A stretch of 64,000 nt of DNA from Streptomyces sp. NBC_01571 (GCF_026339875.1 NZ_JAPEPZ010000001.1:1240001-1304000), one strand, 5' to 3'; numbered from the stretch's first letter, positions 1 to 9,185 are shown. Notes: generated by a model from the sequence alone, not told the origin. Program-made: numbers and translations.

Positions 1-366
1 GAGCTCCTCCGGCCGGCTGAGCCGACGAGACCCGACGACGATGATCCGGGCCTGCGCCGCCATCTGGCAGAGCACCGCGTATGGCATGCCGTCGAGCAGT
101 TCCGTCGCCAGAGGTACGTCCGCGTGCAGCGCCTCAACTGCGGCGGCCGCCTCGGCGAGCGCGTTTTCCCCCTGGGCCCGGAGCATCGTGCGACGCCAGG
201 GTGTGTCGATGTGCTGTCCTCCGGGCAGGGGCGGCACCGCCACCACCAGTCGCAGGGGCAGCCGCCTACGGACAGCCTCGTCGACCGCCCAGGCGAGCAC
301 CGGATCGGGCCGCTCGCGCGGGTCGATCCCGACGATCACCTCATTGCGTACAGCGGTGTTCTTCAT
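1..366 (-). CDS. Universal stress protein, C-terminus beyond the window
   Basis: The reverse strand opens with ATG at 364-366, preceded by a clear GGAGGAG ribosome site, and reads MKNTAVRNEVIVGIDPRERP. It stays open to base 1, so about 122 N-terminal residues are present. The start has the USP hallmark (VIVGID at the first strand, then a WAVDEAVRRRLPLRLV helix-strand), and the end reaches the IIVVGSRRLSRPEEL segment that precedes the nucleotide-binding glycine loop. USPs are cytoplasmic Rossmann-like proteins, many binding ATP, linked to hypoxia and dormancy in actinomycetes. Whether it has one or two domains cannot be seen. No palindromic box was found immediately upstream. Confidence 0.88.
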   Translation of the reverse strand, partial: MKNTAVRNEVIVGIDPRERPDPVLAWAVDEAVRRRLPLRLVVAVPPLPGGQHIDTPWRRTMLRAQGENALAEAAAAVEALHADVPLATELLDGMPYAVLCQMAAQARIIVVGSRRLSRPEEL

Positions 367-1115
367 CGCTCCTCCTGCCGCCTCATGCCGTCATGGGGAA
401 TAAAACGCGACAAATGACCCCAGTATCGCCAAAGAACTCCTCAGCCATGGCCCTTTCGGTAATGCGTGGACCGAGCGCACATTCACGCTCCGGCCACACG
501 AGAGCATGGGCCGGCAAACCTGTGTCCCCGATGCCGAAGGTCTTGCATGTGACCTGTCCCGTTCCATCCTTTGCCTGAACAGGCTCGCCCGCCGCCGCAC
601 GCGGGCGACCTCCCCGGCCCCCGAAACGCGGGATGGGAGTCCAAAGACGGACGACTCGTCGATGCCTTCCGCGGTCGTGGTGGGGTGCCGACACCGCCCA
701 GTACCCGTCCGAAGCCCTGCCGGTTCTGTTCCCCACCACGGTCCACGAAGACCGGGCAAGGCGCCCGGGCGGCCACCGCAACGCTGACCGACCGCAGCAG
801 CGACCCGCCGGTGGTGCGGTGGTGGGGACCCTGGGTCACTGAGGCTTCACGGGCATGCTGCTGCGCTCGGTCAACCAAGGTGTGCTGCACCACGCCCGCA
901 GTTCCGTCGATTCCGGCGTGCGGAGTCCGGGGCGTGAGCGGAGGACATGGGAAGTCCACTCGGCCCCGCTTCGGACCCAGTCGGCCCATGTCATGGGGTG
1001 AGGTCGGCGCACAGGCTGGAGAAGGCGTTCCGAGCGAGAACCTCGGCCCGAAGTCCGAGTGAAGACGGGCTCCCATGGCCGAGGTCGGCACACCCAGCAG
1101 CGAAGGGAAGCCACC
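367..1115. other. Gene-poor stretch with one relic
   Basis: About 750 bp between the first USP and the Acg-like gene. Open frames here lack a ribosome site or recognisable motif. The only interpretable content is a decayed USP tail (separate entry) and an imperfect palindrome, GGACCC-AGT-CGGCCC at 973-987, that resembles the window's recurrent box but has a 3-bp spacer. Confidence 0.5.
780..915 (+). pseudogene. Universal stress protein relic (C-terminal end)
   Basis: Reading + strand, the segment before 842 gives VVGTLGH, then an in-frame TGA, then GFTGMLLRSVNQGVLHHARS. This matches the USP C-terminal signature (VVGTRGHGGFxGMLLGSVSQxVLHHAxCPV) with a stop codon inside it and the expected CPVAVV end lost. 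Nothing USP-like was recognised upstream, so most of the gene has gone. It is probably a remnant of another USP paralogue. Confidence 0.55.
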
Positions 1116-2105
1116 GTGACCACACAGCCTCTGGACAGGGACACCGTATCCGCACTCGTTGCGGCGGCCGCGGCTGCGCCCTCGCTGCACAACGCACAGC
1201 CATGGCGGTTCCGCTTCGTGCGCGCGGACGCCGACCTGCGCCTCTACTCCGACCTGGAGCGATCCCTGCCGCGCACCGACCCGGACGGGCGCGGCCTGCA
1301 TCTCGGCTGCGGCGCCGCGCTCTTCAATCTGCGTGTGGCCGCCGCGGCGGCGGGGCTGGGGCCGGTCCTCCGCCTGCTGCCCGACCCGGGCCATACAGAC
1401 TTGCTCGCCGAAGTGGACCTGCGCGGCTCCGCACCACCCGACGAGACGCTCATCCCACTGCACCCGGCAATTTCCCGCCGTCATTCCAGCCGTCTGCCTT
1501 TCCGTGACGAGGAAATCCCCACCGCCCTGATGGAGCGACTGTGCGAAGCGGCCCACGTCGAAGGCGCTCAGCTGCTGTTCCCCGGCGCCTGGCATGTGAG
1601 GTCCATCTTGGAACTGGTGCAGGATGCCGAGGGCCGGGAGGCTCTGGACCCAGGCGTCCGCGGTGAGACGGCCCAGTGGGCGCGAACGGAACCGCCACCC
1701 CCCGGAGGAGCACCCCAAGGCGTCCCTGTCGAGGCTTTCGGCCCCGTCCCACGCGTCACCACGGTGCCGGTACGCGACTTCGCGGCCGGCCGACCGATGC
1801 CGGGCCGCGCCTGGGTGTCATTCGAGGAGAACCCGCACATCGCTCTGCTGGGCACGGCCTGCGACAGACCCACGGACTGGCTGCGCGCGGGCCAGGCACT
1901 GGAGCGGGTTCTGCTCCAGGCCACGGCTGACGGGTTGGTCGCCTCGGTCACCTCCCAGCCTCTGGAATGGCCGGAACTCAGGTGGGCGGCTCGTGACCCT
2001 CTCTCGGCCATGGCCCATGTGCAGATGGTGGTCCGGCTCGGCTACGGCCCCGAAGGCCACGCCAGCCCGCGGAGACCGGTCGCCGAACTGCTCGACATCC
2101 TTTGA
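1116..2105 (+). CDS. Acg-like FMN-binding nitroreductase-family protein
   Basis: A 329-residue protein starting at GTG 1116, chosen because a GAAGGGAAG ribosome site lies just upstream; the frame is also open back to 1059. The N-terminal APSLHNAQPWRF motif, followed by a long Ala-rich helix and a central RRHSSRLPF segment, marks the Acg family (M. tuberculosis Rv2032, Rv3127, Rv3131), which are nitroreductase-fold flavoproteins whose flavin site is partly lidded. In mycobacteria these are members of the DosR dormancy regulon, and the neighbours here (USP, CBS) fit that. True substrate is unknown; it may sequester FMN rather than reduce nitro compounds. Confidence 0.85.
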   Translation: MTTQPLDRDTVSALVAAAAAAPSLHNAQPWRFRFVRADADLRLYSDLERSLPRTDPDGRGLHLGCGAALFNLRVAAAAAGLGPVLRLLPDPGHTDLLAEVDLRGSAPPDETLIPLHPAISRRHSSRLPFRDEEIPTALMERLCEAAHVEGAQLLFPGAWHVRSILELVQDAEGREALDPGVRGETAQWARTEPPPPGGAPQGVPVEAFGPVPRVTTVPVRDFAAGRPMPGRAWVSFEENPHIALLGTACDRPTDWLRAGQALERVLLQATADGLVASVTSQPLEWPELRWAARDPLSAMAHVQMVVRLGYGPEGHASPRRPVAELLDIL

Positions 2106-2142
2106 AGCGGGCGTCTGACGCACTGGAAGAGGCAGGCCGGGC

Positions 2143-2156
2143 GGGCCCCGCGGCCG
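2143..2156. promoter_or_regulatory. Candidate DevR-type palindromic box
   Basis: GGGCCC-CG-CGGCCG, one mismatch from the window consensus GGGCCG-N2-CGGCCC. It ends 54 bp before the CBS gene start at 2211. One of the weaker members, in a very GC-rich stretch. Confidence 0.35.
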
Positions 2157-2210
2157 TACCCTGCGCCGCAGCGCACGACGGGCAACCCGACGACGAGGAG
2201 GAGGGACTGT

Positions 2211-2669
2211 ATGAAGGTCTCAGAACTCATGACCGCTCCGCCGGTCTCCGTCGCGCCTAACGTTTCCCTGCTCGAGGTGATCCAGCGGATGACAGAGTCC
2301 GCCATCGGCTCCGTCCTCGTCGTGGAGGACGGCACATTGCGTGGCATCGTCACCGACCGCGACGTCGTCGTCCGCGGAATGGGCAACGGGCTGAGCCAGG
2401 AGACACGCGTGGGCGCGGTGATGTCGTCACGAGTGCACACGGTCGACGCGTCCGACGACCTCCAAGTGGCCTACCGCGCGTTTCGCCGCACCGGCGTGCG
2501 CCGTCTCCCGGTCCTCGACGGGGGCCGGGTAGCCGGGGTACTGACGATCGACGACCTGCTTCTGGACGTCTTCCGACGACTGGCCGACCTGCTCGGGCCG
2601 ATCGCCATGAGCGTGCTTCACGAACAGGCCGGACCGCCAGCGGTGGTAGGGGCCCGGGGTGAGCCCTGA
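2211..2669 (+). CDS. CBS-pair protein
   Basis: 152 residues, start ATG at 2211 after GACGAGGAGGAGGG. Two CBS motifs fill the protein: residues about 1-60 (MKVSELMTAPPVSV ... GIVTDRDVVVR) and about 65-125 (VGAVMSSRVHTV ... GVLTIDDLLLDVF). CBS pairs bind adenine nucleotides such as AMP, ATP or NAD and usually act as energy sensors. No BON or catalytic domain is attached, unlike the CBS-BON proteins at 12993 and 59555. Family relatives such as Hrp1 of M. tuberculosis are hypoxia induced; the partner here is unknown. Confidence 0.92.
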   Translation: MKVSELMTAPPVSVAPNVSLLEVIQRMTESAIGSVLVVEDGTLRGIVTDRDVVVRGMGNGLSQETRVGAVMSSRVHTVDASDDLQVAYRAFRRTGVRRLPVLDGGRVAGVLTIDDLLLDVFRRLADLLGPIAMSVLHEQAGPPAVVGARGEP

Positions 2670-2769
2670 CGGGGTCGAACGGGAAGCCATCTCGTATCGC
2701 ACGCCCGGGGCGACGCGCTGGCCCGACCCCGGCCCGCCGTCGGACGGCGCGGCTCTGGCCACCGGCCCC

Positions 2770-3063
2770 CCCTGCCCCCCGTCTCTCCGACCCGTCAGAC
2801 CCGACCGTCCAGTCCCTGCCCGTCTCGGATGTCTTCCCCGCCCTCGACGGTTCCCCGCGTGGCCTCACGCACGGCGAGGCCACCACTCGGCCGACCCGCT
2901 ACGGCCGCGACGAACTGCCTCGCGTGCGTCAGGCTCATCTTTGGCAACGGCTGATCGCACAGTTCACCGACCTCTTCGCGGTGGTACTACTCGTCTCCTC
3001 GGCGATCACCTTCTTCGCCTACGGGCTGGAGCGGCCCCGGGATCCGGCCACGATCCATCTGGT
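2770..3063 (+). pseudogene. P-type cation ATPase N-terminal relic
   Basis: In one frame the + strand reads LPVSDVFPALDGSPRGLTHG, then a helical linker with RYGRDELPRV, then LIAQFTDLFAVVLLVSSAIT and FAYGLERPRDPATIHL. This is the cation-ATPase N-terminal domain followed by the first membrane helix of an E1-E2 P-type ATPase. After ATIHLV the frame runs into unrelated sequence, and the tail end of a minus-strand USP follows. No phosphorylation motif (DKTGT) is present, so this is a truncated leftover. It is distinct from the ATPase at 26665-29324. Confidence 0.7.
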
Positions 3064-3103
3064 GTGCCAGAAGAAGAGGGCTGTCCCGGGCGCCCGACTC
3101 CGA

Positions 3104-3547
3104 TCACGGTGCCTCGGGTCGCACGATCACGACCGGGCATTCCGCGTGCTGGGACACACGCTCGCTGACGGAACCGAGCAGGGCGCGGGCGAACGCGCCC
3201 CTCCCCCGGCTCCCCACCACCAGGGCGTCCGCACCCTCTGCAGCCCGCAGCAGGATCTCGGCAGGGTTGCCGTGCACCAAACGTGTCCTGACCGACCCGG
3301 CCGCATCCACGCCCAGCACGTCGGTCAGTTCCTTCTGCATCCGCTGCCTGGCATCGTCCTCGTCGACCTCCACGTCCACGGCAGGCGCCGACCAGCCGTA
3401 CAGCCCCGGCAACTCCCATACGGCGACCGCGTCCACGGTTCCGCCCACAAGTCCCGCGTAGCGCACGGCCCATCGCAGGGCGGCGTACGAGGACGTCGAT
3501 CCGTCGACACCGACCACCACCCTCGGCTCGGAGACATCCATATCCAT
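3104..3547 (-). CDS. Universal stress protein, single domain
   Basis: 147 residues from ATG 3547 (MDMDVSEP). The first strand is RVVVGVDGSTSSYAALRWAV, and the C-terminal nucleotide loop is VVGSRGRGAFARALLGSVSE followed by HAECPVVIV, the intact G-x2-G-x9-GS signature of ATP-binding USPs. The frame is open further upstream, but the family start and a GAGGTGGG site favour 3547. It lies 10 bp downstream of the Rv1733c-like gene and probably shares the promoter at 4174-4207. Confidence 0.9.
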   Translation of the reverse strand: MDMDVSEPRVVVGVDGSTSSYAALRWAVRYAGLVGGTVDAVAVWELPGLYGWSAPAVDVEVDEDDARQRMQKELTDVLGVDAAGSVRTRLVHGNPAEILLRAAEGADALVVGSRGRGAFARALLGSVSERVSQHAECPVVIVRPEAP

Positions 3548-3557
3548 GTGTCCCACC

Positions 3558-4100
3558 TCAGCTTTCGTAGCGCGCTGGCCAGTTGGGCCCGCCCCGTTCC
3601 CCTTCCCGGGTCCACCGGGCCACGCGGCAGCGGTCGAAGGACCGGCGGGCGGCCCGCCAAGTCCCGTACGCGACCACAACGCCACCGACTGCGATCGCGA
3701 AGCCCAGCGCAGCGGCGCCGGCGGTCGCGACGAGATCCCTGGCCGGTGGCCGCGCGGCGACGTCAGGTCGGGCGTCCCGCCACACAGTCGCCTGGGCTCC
3801 TCGGGGCAGCCAGGCCCCCACCGGCGCGGTGCCCCGGTGATCGCCCCGCTGGTCGATCCACCTCCCGAGCGCCTGAAATCCGGATCGGGCACCGGCACGG
3901 CGACCCGCCGGGCGTGCCTGCCTCGGCAGCCGGCCCGTGTCCGAAGGGTGCCCCGCCACCTGCGCCCGCCGCGCATGTGCACAGTGGCTGTACCCAGCGC
4001 CCTCGGTACCCACCGTCGCCACGTACAGCACCACGAGGGCGACTCCCTGGTTGTCGTACCGGCCGGTGGTTCGATAACCGAGGATGTGCGGTATCCGCAT
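3558..4100 (-). CDS. Rv1733c-like membrane protein, N-terminal half divergent
   Basis: 180 residues from ATG 4100 (MRIPHILGYR), with GGAGG eight bases upstream; the frame is open to 4145. The C-terminal half has the pattern of actinobacterial Rv1733c-like proteins: an extracytoplasmic TVWRDARPDVAARPPA segment, one membrane helix (LGFAIAVGGVVVAYG), then a basic tail FDRCRVARWTREGERGGPNW, comparable with YDRWGREWEQLGPQW in the copy at 51325. The first half does not show the usual RRLLWRWRSNPLRR start, so it may have been replaced or frameshifted. Rv1733c is a DosR-regulon transmembrane protein of unknown function. Two palindromic boxes lie 74-107 bp upstream. Confidence 0.55.
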   Translation of the reverse strand: MRIPHILGYRTTGRYDNQGVALVVLYVATVGTEGAGYSHCAHARRAQVAGHPSDTGRLPRQARPAGRRAGARSGFQALGRWIDQRGDHRGTAPVGAWLPRGAQATVWRDARPDVAARPPARDLVATAGAAALGFAIAVGGVVVAYGTWRAARRSFDRCRVARWTREGERGGPNWPARYES

Positions 4101-4173
4101 AGCACGGGCCTCCGCTCCGGAGTCGTCGGTTCCGATACCGTTCAACTCTCCCGCGTCACAGAGCGGCCTGGTA

Positions 4174-4207
4174 GGGCCCCCCGGTCCACGTGGGTGCCGT
4201 TCGGCCC
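4174..4207. promoter_or_regulatory. Tandem DevR-type palindromic boxes
   Basis: GGGCCC-CC-CGGTCC at 4174-4187 and GTGCCG-TT-CGGCCC at 4194-4207, start to start 20 bp, about two helical turns. The pair sits between divergent genes: 74 bp from the minus-strand start at 4100 and 69 bp from the plus-strand start at 4277, so it could serve both. Confidence 0.5.
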
Positions 4208-4276
4208 CACTGCCCGGAACAGCTCGGAGGCGATGCTGGGCCTGTCAGGGCCCTGGCCTGTGGACGGAGGGGATCA

Positions 4277-4477
4277 ATGAGCAAGCGCAAGCGAGCCGAG
4301 CGGCGGACCGGACGTACCGGCGGCAGCGCCCGAATGCCGTCGCAGGTTCCGGCCGAGCGGTCGAACGGCGGCTCGGCCCGCTGGAGTGCGCGCGGCACGG
4401 CCGGCGACTGGCTGCTGCTTCCCGGCGGTACCTGGCGGCGAGTCGAGACGATCCGGGTAGAAAGTCTCTTCGGATGA
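4277..4477 (+). CDS. Small basic protein of unknown function
   Basis: 66 residues, ATG 4277 preceded by GGAGGGGATCA, a strong ribosome site. The N-terminus is very basic (MSKRKRAERRTGRTGG), the C-terminus is DWLLLPGGTWRRVETIRVES. No membrane helix or known domain is visible. The tandem palindromic boxes lie 70-100 bp upstream in the position expected for activation, which supports a real gene. It is too short for codon statistics to be decisive. Confidence 0.5.
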   Translation: MSKRKRAERRTGRTGGSARMPSQVPAERSNGGSARWSARGTAGDWLLLPGGTWRRVETIRVESLFG

Positions 4478-4592
4478 GGGACAACGGGCACGCCGCGCAC
4501 AGCGCGCGTCCCTTTCGGGCGGCTCCGCCAAGGCCGGCACGTACCGCCGAAGCGGACTTCCGCCCCCGTGGACAAAGGGCCTCCCCCCGCTG

Positions 4593-5432
4593 TCACGGCC
4601 TCTGTGGCACGACCGCGACCGGGCACTGGGCGTGGTGCAGCAGTATGTGGTTGACACAGCCGAGCTGGAGCCCGACGTGGCCCGTCCTGTGCCGGGCCCC
4701 GACGACCAGGAGGTCCGCGGCGGCCGATCGTCGCACGAGAACCTTGCCGGCCGGCCCCTCAAGGGCCGTACGAATCGTCCGTACCCGCGGATGCTCGGCG
4801 ATCGCTTCTCCGAGCGTTGCGAACAATTCCTCCCCCGGAGCATGAGCCGGTACATCGGGATGGACGGGGCTGCGCCAGGCCCGGACAACGTCGAGGACGC
4901 AACCGCGCACCTCGGCCTCGCGGAAGGCGAACCGCACAGCCTCGGTGGTCGTGTCGGTGTCCCCCAGCCCGAGCAGAATCCGCTCATGTGTCCCGACCGT
5001 GCCCGCCCGATCGCCTCGGACCACGATCACAGGGCAACGGGCCCGGCCCGCCACAGCCAGGCCGACGGACCCGAGCAGCATTCCCTTGAGCTCACCGCGA
5101 CCACGCGACCCTGTCACCAGGGTGAACGCGCCGTCGCTCTCGCGTACAAGGGCGGCAGCGGCCTCCTCCTGGATGATGTCCGTCGTGACCTTCACCTCAG
5201 GGTTGCGCCGCTCCGCGCGTTCCGCTCCGGAGGCCACGATGTGCTCCGCCAGCACCTGCTCGGCGGGACGTTCCAGGCCGGTGAACGGCGGCGGCACTTC
5301 GTACCGCTGCCAGAGGGAGCCGTAGACGAGTCTGAGGGAAACGCCGTGGCGGGCAGCTTCGTCCACGGCCCAGTCGACGGCGAGCAGACTCGAGTCCGAT
5401 CCGTCGACCCCTACAACCAGAGGGAGTGCCAT
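4593..5432 (-). CDS. Universal stress protein, two domains
   Basis: 279 residues. ATG 5432 (MALPLVVGVDGSDSS) is preferred, though GTG 5441 would add three residues. Domain one runs to about 145 and has an intact nucleotide loop (VTGSRGRGELKGMLLGSVG ... RCPVIVVRG). Domain two starts at RILLGLGDTDTTTEAV and ends LLVVGARHRTGHVGLQLGCV then HHAQCPVAVVPQRP, where the glycine loop is degenerate (R-H-R-T-G for G-R-G). Many Streptomyces tandem USPs show one good and one poor site. A palindromic box lies 77 bp upstream. Confidence 0.92.
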   Translation of the reverse strand: MALPLVVGVDGSDSSLLAVDWAVDEAARHGVSLRLVYGSLWQRYEVPPPFTGLERPAEQVLAEHIVASGAERAERRNPEVKVTTDIIQEEAAAALVRESDGAFTLVTGSRGRGELKGMLLGSVGLAVAGRARCPVIVVRGDRAGTVGTHERILLGLGDTDTTTEAVRFAFREAEVRGCVLDVVRAWRSPVHPDVPAHAPGEELFATLGEAIAEHPRVRTIRTALEGPAGKVLVRRSAAADLLVVGARHRTGHVGLQLGCVNHILLHHAQCPVAVVPQRP

Positions 5433-5508
5433 CGTCCCCACCGCCTTTCACCGCTTGCAGCGCATGGGACCGAGTCAACCGTCGCATCTCCCCTCGCCGG
5501 AGCACGAG

Positions 5509-5522
5509 GGGCCCTTCGGCCT
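5509..5522. promoter_or_regulatory. Candidate DevR-type palindromic box
   Basis: GGGCCC-TT-CGGCCT, one base from the palindrome found at 58862. It lies 77 bp upstream of the minus-strand USP start at 5432, in the gap between that gene and the hydrogenase operon end. Confidence 0.5.
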
Positions 5523-5571
5523 CTTTCACGGGCATACGGGCCCCCACCTGGTCCGTCCCCGCCGCGGCCGC

Positions 5572-6078
5572 TCACAGCAGACGCGCAGTGCCAGGCGCAC
5601 GCCGCCGGCAGTTCCCCTCGCAGGCGTGCCGTACAGAGGCGGCGGCTCGCTCGATCAACTCGGGGAGAGCCGCCCGCACTGTTTCGCTCAACCCCGTGCC
5701 GAGTTCCATGCCGGCCACCTCCACGCCGTGCACGACGACCCTTCGCGGGAGCAGGTCGAGGGCTTCCGCCAAGGCAAGGCTCTCCCCCAGGCTCATGGCG
5801 TGTGTGCTCGCCGCGCCCCTCGTGCCGCGTGCCGCCTCCGTGGCCGTCAGCGTGTGCAGTGCGCCCGGCCTGGCCGGGCACACACGGAGGGCTTCGACCA
5901 CCACCACGGTGTCCGCGTCACGCCACAGTTCGAGCATCCGGCCGGGCTCGCCGTCGCCGACCGCCAGTACGGTGTCGTCGGGAACACGGCCTCGCAAGGA
6001 TTCCACCACCGCCGGGCCGACCCCGTCGTCACCCCGCAGGGGATTGCCCAGGCCGATCACCACGACCCGGCCGGTCAT
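5572..6078 (-). CDS. [NiFe]-hydrogenase maturation protease, HyaD/HycI type
   Basis: 168 residues. The N-terminal VVVIGLGNPLRGDDGVGPAV is the hallmark of hydrogenase endopeptidases; the conserved Glu and Asp residues that bind nickel are in GDDG and in the VVVVEAL segment, where the usual Asp is replaced by Glu (VEAL for VDA). A HGVEVAGMELGTGLS region provides the later His. These proteases remove the C-terminal peptide of the large subunit after nickel insertion. The start overlaps the stop of hydA by 4 bp (ATGA), so the two are translationally coupled. It is the last gene of the operon. Confidence 0.93.
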   Translation of the reverse strand: MTGRVVVIGLGNPLRGDDGVGPAVVESLRGRVPDDTVLAVGDGEPGRMLELWRDADTVVVVEALRVCPARPGALHTLTATEAARGTRGAASTHAMSLGESLALAEALDLLPRRVVVHGVEVAGMELGTGLSETVRAALPELIERAAASVRHACEGNCRRRAPGTARLL

Positions 6079-7421
6079 TCACGCTCCACGGTCAGGTCGA
6101 GGAAGTGGGTGGCACAGGAGATGCAGGGGTCGTGGTTGCGGATGGCCCGCTCGCACAGGCGGGTCAGTTCCTCGTCGTCGGCTGTGGGTCCGAGCCGGTC
6201 CAGCCGTGTCTGGACGGCCCGGCGTACGTCCTCCTCGATGGCCGTCTGGTTCTGTGCCGTGGGCGGGATGATGCGGGCCGCGGTCAGCGTGCCGTCCTCG
6301 GCGAGGACGTAGCGGTGGTACAGCAGTCCGCGGGGGGCCTCCGTCGCCCCGGCGCCCGTTGCCTTTCGCGGGAAGACATCAAGGGCGGGCCGCGGCGGTC
6401 GCTCGTAGCCCTGGATGATCCGCAGGGCTTCCTCGATGGCCTGCACCACCTCGACGGCGCGTACGACGATGCTGCGGAAGGGGTTGTCGCAGAAGTCCCC
6501 GGCCGCGGGATCTCCAAGCCCGGCATCCCGAGCGGCCTCGGCCGCCACCGGGTGAAGCCACCTGCCGCTGATCGCGTACCGGGCAAGTGGGCCGGTCAGA
6601 TAGCGGCGGCCGTCGAGCACGGCGGTCCGTGCGGTGCTGTGCGCCACCTGGTCTTCGCGAACGTGCCGCTCAAAGTCGGACACGGGGAACTCGCCCAGCG
6701 TCGGCGTTCGGCCGCAGGAGGCGATGACCGTCGGTGTGCCGGAGTCGATGGAGTACTGGCCCGGGTCGCGCAGCGCGAGCAGGTCGTGGTCACTTGTCGC
6801 GTCGGGGAAGTCGAACGCCGCCACCCAGCGGACGGTTTCCAGCGCGTCGTCGCGGGCCTGCCGTAGCCGTTCCGCCAAGGGACGGAGTTCTTCGGGCGCC
6901 GGCGTGCGGTAGAAGCCACCGACGCGAACGTTGACCGGGTGGATGGGGCGGCCGCCGAGCTGTTCGAGGATCGCGTTGCCGGTCTGTTTGATCCGCAGGC
7001 CTCGCTCCACGGCGGGCCGCTGGTCGCGGGCGAGTTCGATGGCGTCCGCCCGGCCGAGGAAGTCGGGTGCGTGGAGCAGGTGGATGTGCAGGGAGTGGCT
7101 CTCGATCCACTCGCCGCAGTACAGCAGGCGGCGCAACGCCAGGAGCGGCCCGTCCACGGTGACACCGCAGGCGTTCTCGATCGCCTGACAGGCGCTCATC
7201 TGGTAGGCGACAGGGCAGATGCCGCAGATGCGGGCGGTGATGTCCGGCGGCTCGGTGTGGCCCCGGCCGATCAGGAATGCCTCGAAGAACCTGGGTGGTT
7301 CGTAGATGCGCAGCCGCGTTTCGGTGACCGTCTCGTGGCGAACGCGCAGGTGCAGGGCGGTCTGGCCCTCGACCCTGGCCAGGGCGTCGAGCCTCAGGAC
7401 GCGGTTCCCCCGATCGCTCAT
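6075..7421 (-). CDS. hydA: [NiFe]-hydrogenase large (alpha) subunit, group 3b type
   Basis: 448 residues. The nickel ligands are visible as RICGICP (Cys66, Cys69) and DPCISCATH near the C-terminus (Cys433, Cys436, His439). The peptide after His439, FLDLTVERE, is the likely product of cleavage by the downstream protease. Length, partner genes and motif spacing fit group 3b bidirectional NAD(P)-linked hydrogenases (sulfhydrogenase family), which are cytoplasmic and couple H2 with NADPH. M. smegmatis has a comparable hypoxia-induced enzyme (Hyh). No hyp metal-insertion genes occur in this window, so those must lie elsewhere. Confidence 0.95.
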   Translation of the reverse strand: MSDRGNRVLRLDALARVEGQTALHLRVRHETVTETRLRIYEPPRFFEAFLIGRGHTEPPDITARICGICPVAYQMSACQAIENACGVTVDGPLLALRRLLYCGEWIESHSLHIHLLHAPDFLGRADAIELARDQRPAVERGLRIKQTGNAILEQLGGRPIHPVNVRVGGFYRTPAPEELRPLAERLRQARDDALETVRWVAAFDFPDATSDHDLLALRDPGQYSIDSGTPTVIASCGRTPTLGEFPVSDFERHVREDQVAHSTARTAVLDGRRYLTGPLARYAISGRWLHPVAAEAARDAGLGDPAAGDFCDNPFRSIVVRAVEVVQAIEEALRIIQGYERPPRPALDVFPRKATGAGATEAPRGLLYHRYVLAEDGTLTAARIIPPTAQNQTAIEEDVRRAVQTRLDRLGPTADDEELTRLCERAIRNHDPCISCATHFLDLTVERE

Positions 7422-8365
7422 GCGCGCCCCTCCGGGTCGGATTCTGTTCCCGCCGAGGGAGTGTCCTGCTCCTCGGCAGCGAGATCGGCCAAAGGTGCGT
7501 ACTCCGGCGACGCGGCGTTGAAGGTGCGGAAGACACGCTCGATGTCGGTCTCACTCATTCCGTCGTGGCGCAGCTGCCCGAGCATGGAACGCAGATTGGG
7601 CCGATCGGTCGGGCCGAAACATCCGTAGCAGCCGCGTCCGTAGGCGGGGCAGATGGCACCGCACCCGGCATGGGTGACAGGGCCCAGGCAGGGAGTTCCG
7701 TGAGCCACGGTGACGCACGTGTTGCCGCGTCTCTTGCACTCGAAGCAGACGCTGTGAGCGGGGATCTGGGGCTTACGTCCTGCCAGGTGGGCGGTGATGA
7801 CTTCGAGGAGCTGGCGCCGGTCGATGGGGCAGCCCCTGAGCTCGAAGTCGACCGGTACATGTGCCGAGATCGGAGTCGACGTCTCCAGCGTGGAGATGTA
7901 CTCCGGGCGGGCATAGACCGCGGCTCGGAACTCGTCGACGTCCCCGAAGTTGCGCAGTGCCTGGATCCCCCCGGCGGTGGCGCAGGCCCCGATGGTCACC
8001 AGCCGCCGGGAGACACGCCGGACGTGCTGGATCCGCTCGGCGTCGTCGGCCGTGGTAATCGATCCCTCGACCAGGGAGAGGTCGTACGGTCCCCGGCCGG
8101 CCGGCCTCGCACGTCCTTCGCCGGGGCCCTCTGCGCCGGACATCTCCAGGAAGTGCTCGATGCGCACATCCTCGGTGAGGCCGAGCAGTTCGTCTTCGCA
8201 GTCGAGCAGGGTCAGCTGGCACCCGTCGCAGGAGGCGAACTTCCATACGGCCAGCGTCGGCCGCGGGTCGTCCTCCTCTCGTCGGCCGACGGCGTGTCCC
8301 GGGTCGGTGTGGACTGCGTCGGCGGACGGCTCCCGGTCGACGGCCGGTCCTCGGTCGGATCCCAT
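7418..8365 (-). CDS. hydD: [NiFe]-hydrogenase small (delta) subunit
   Basis: 315 residues from ATG 8365 ([13 protein letters not shown]); the longer open frame upstream lies inside hydG and is rejected. [13 protein letters not shown] supplies the first cysteines of the proximal [4Fe-4S] cluster, GACATAGG and [10 protein letters not shown] supply others, and the region from [13 protein letters not shown] to CYGCFGPTD holds the medial and distal cluster ligands. It transfers electrons between the NiFe site and the beta/gamma module. It starts 1 bp from the hydG stop and overlaps hydA by 4 bp. Confidence 0.94.
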   Translation of the reverse strand: MGSDRGPAVDREPSADAVHTDPGHAVGRREEDDPRPTLAVWKFASCDGCQLTLLDCEDELLGLTEDVRIEHFLEMSGAEGPGEGRARPAGRGPYDLSLVEGSITTADDAERIQHVRRVSRRLVTIGACATAGGIQALRNFGDVDEFRAAVYARPEYISTLETSTPISAHVPVDFELRGCPIDRRQLLEVITAHLAGRKPQIPAHSVCFECKRRGNTCVTVAHGTPCLGPVTHAGCGAICPAYGRGCYGCFGPTDRPNLRSMLGQLRHDGMSETDIERVFRTFNAASPEYAPLADLAAEEQDTPSAGTESDPEGRA

Positions 8366-8366
8366 C

Positions 8367-9185
8367 TCACAGCTCCCGTACGGCCAGCAGGCGTGCCACG
8401 CGGTCGTAGCCGACGACCGGCCCGTCCCGACACAGCAGCAGCGGCCCGAGCTGGCAGTGGCCGCAGTGCCCGGTGGCACAACGCATGTTGCGCTCCAACG
8501 ACACCTGAACGCGGTGGGCGGCAAGGCCTCGCCCCATCAGGACGCGTGCGGTGTGGCGCATCATCACCTCGGGTCCGCACACCAGCGCGTGGGTCCGGTC
8601 CGGCCTGAGGGCGAACGCGTCGAGAAGGGTGGTGACGGCTCCGACGGAACCTTGCCAGTGCGGGGCGGGGCGGTCGACTGCCACGCCCACCCTGGCTCTG
8701 TCACGCCAGCGTTCGATGTCTTCTCGGTAGATCAGGTCGTCAGGGGTACGGGTCCCCACCAGGATCCCCAGCCGGCCATGGGCGGCCGGCCGGTCCAGGA
8801 CCGCGTGCACCACCGGTCGCAGTGGTGCGAGGCCGATGCCGCCGGCGACCACGAGCACGTCCTGACCGGCTGCCGCGTCCAGGTCCCAGCCGCTTCCGAA
8901 CGGCCCGCGCAGCCCCACGGTGTCCCCTGGACGCAGTGCGTACAAGGCGGTCGACACCGCACCCACCGCACGTACGGTATGTACAAGGCCCCCGTGTGGG
9001 CCGCACAGGGTGCTCACGGAGATCGGCACCTCACCGACCCCGAACGCGTAGATCATCGCGAACTGGCCTGGCGAGAAGGGCGGGAGTTCCCGGTCGGCCG
9101 GAACCAGTTCCACCGAACGGCTGTCGGCGGTCTCCGCCCGGGTGTCGGCCACCCGGTACGGCAGCGGCGGTGTCACGGCACTCAT
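8367..9185 (-). CDS. hydG: Hydrogenase gamma subunit, FAD/NAD(P)-binding reductase
   Basis: 272 residues from ATG 9185 ([12 protein letters not shown]). Ferredoxin-NADP reductase fold: FAD-binding barrel to about residue 100 ([15 protein letters not shown]), NAD(P)-binding domain from [17 protein letters not shown], and a C-terminal [2Fe-2S] motif [17 protein letters not shown], as in HydG and PyrK-like proteins. It is the nucleotide-reactive end of the hydrogenase. The start overlaps the upstream cNMP-binding gene by 4 bp. Confidence 0.93.
   Translation of the reverse strand: MSAVTPPLPYRVADTRAETADSRSVELVPADRELPPFSPGQFAMIYAFGVGEVPISVSTLCGPHGGLVHTVRAVGAVSTALYALRPGDTVGLRGPFGSGWDLDAAAGQDVLVVAGGIGLAPLRPVVHAVLDRPAAHGRLGILVGTRTPDDLIYREDIERWRDRARVGVAVDRPAPHWQGSVGAVTTLLDAFALRPDRTHALVCGPEVMMRHTARVLMGRGLAAHRVQVSLERNMRCATGHCGHCQLGPLLLCRDGPVVGYDRVARLLAVREL

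Noticed and set aside
973..987. Box upstream of the Acg-like gene
   Set aside because: GGACCC-AGT-CGGCCC has the wrong spacer and is 128 bp from the start; noted only as imperfect.
4632..6866. A 744-residue plus-strand open frame
   Set aside because: It is antisense to the USP, protease and hydA genes; composition and lack of motifs fit a GC-rich shadow frame.
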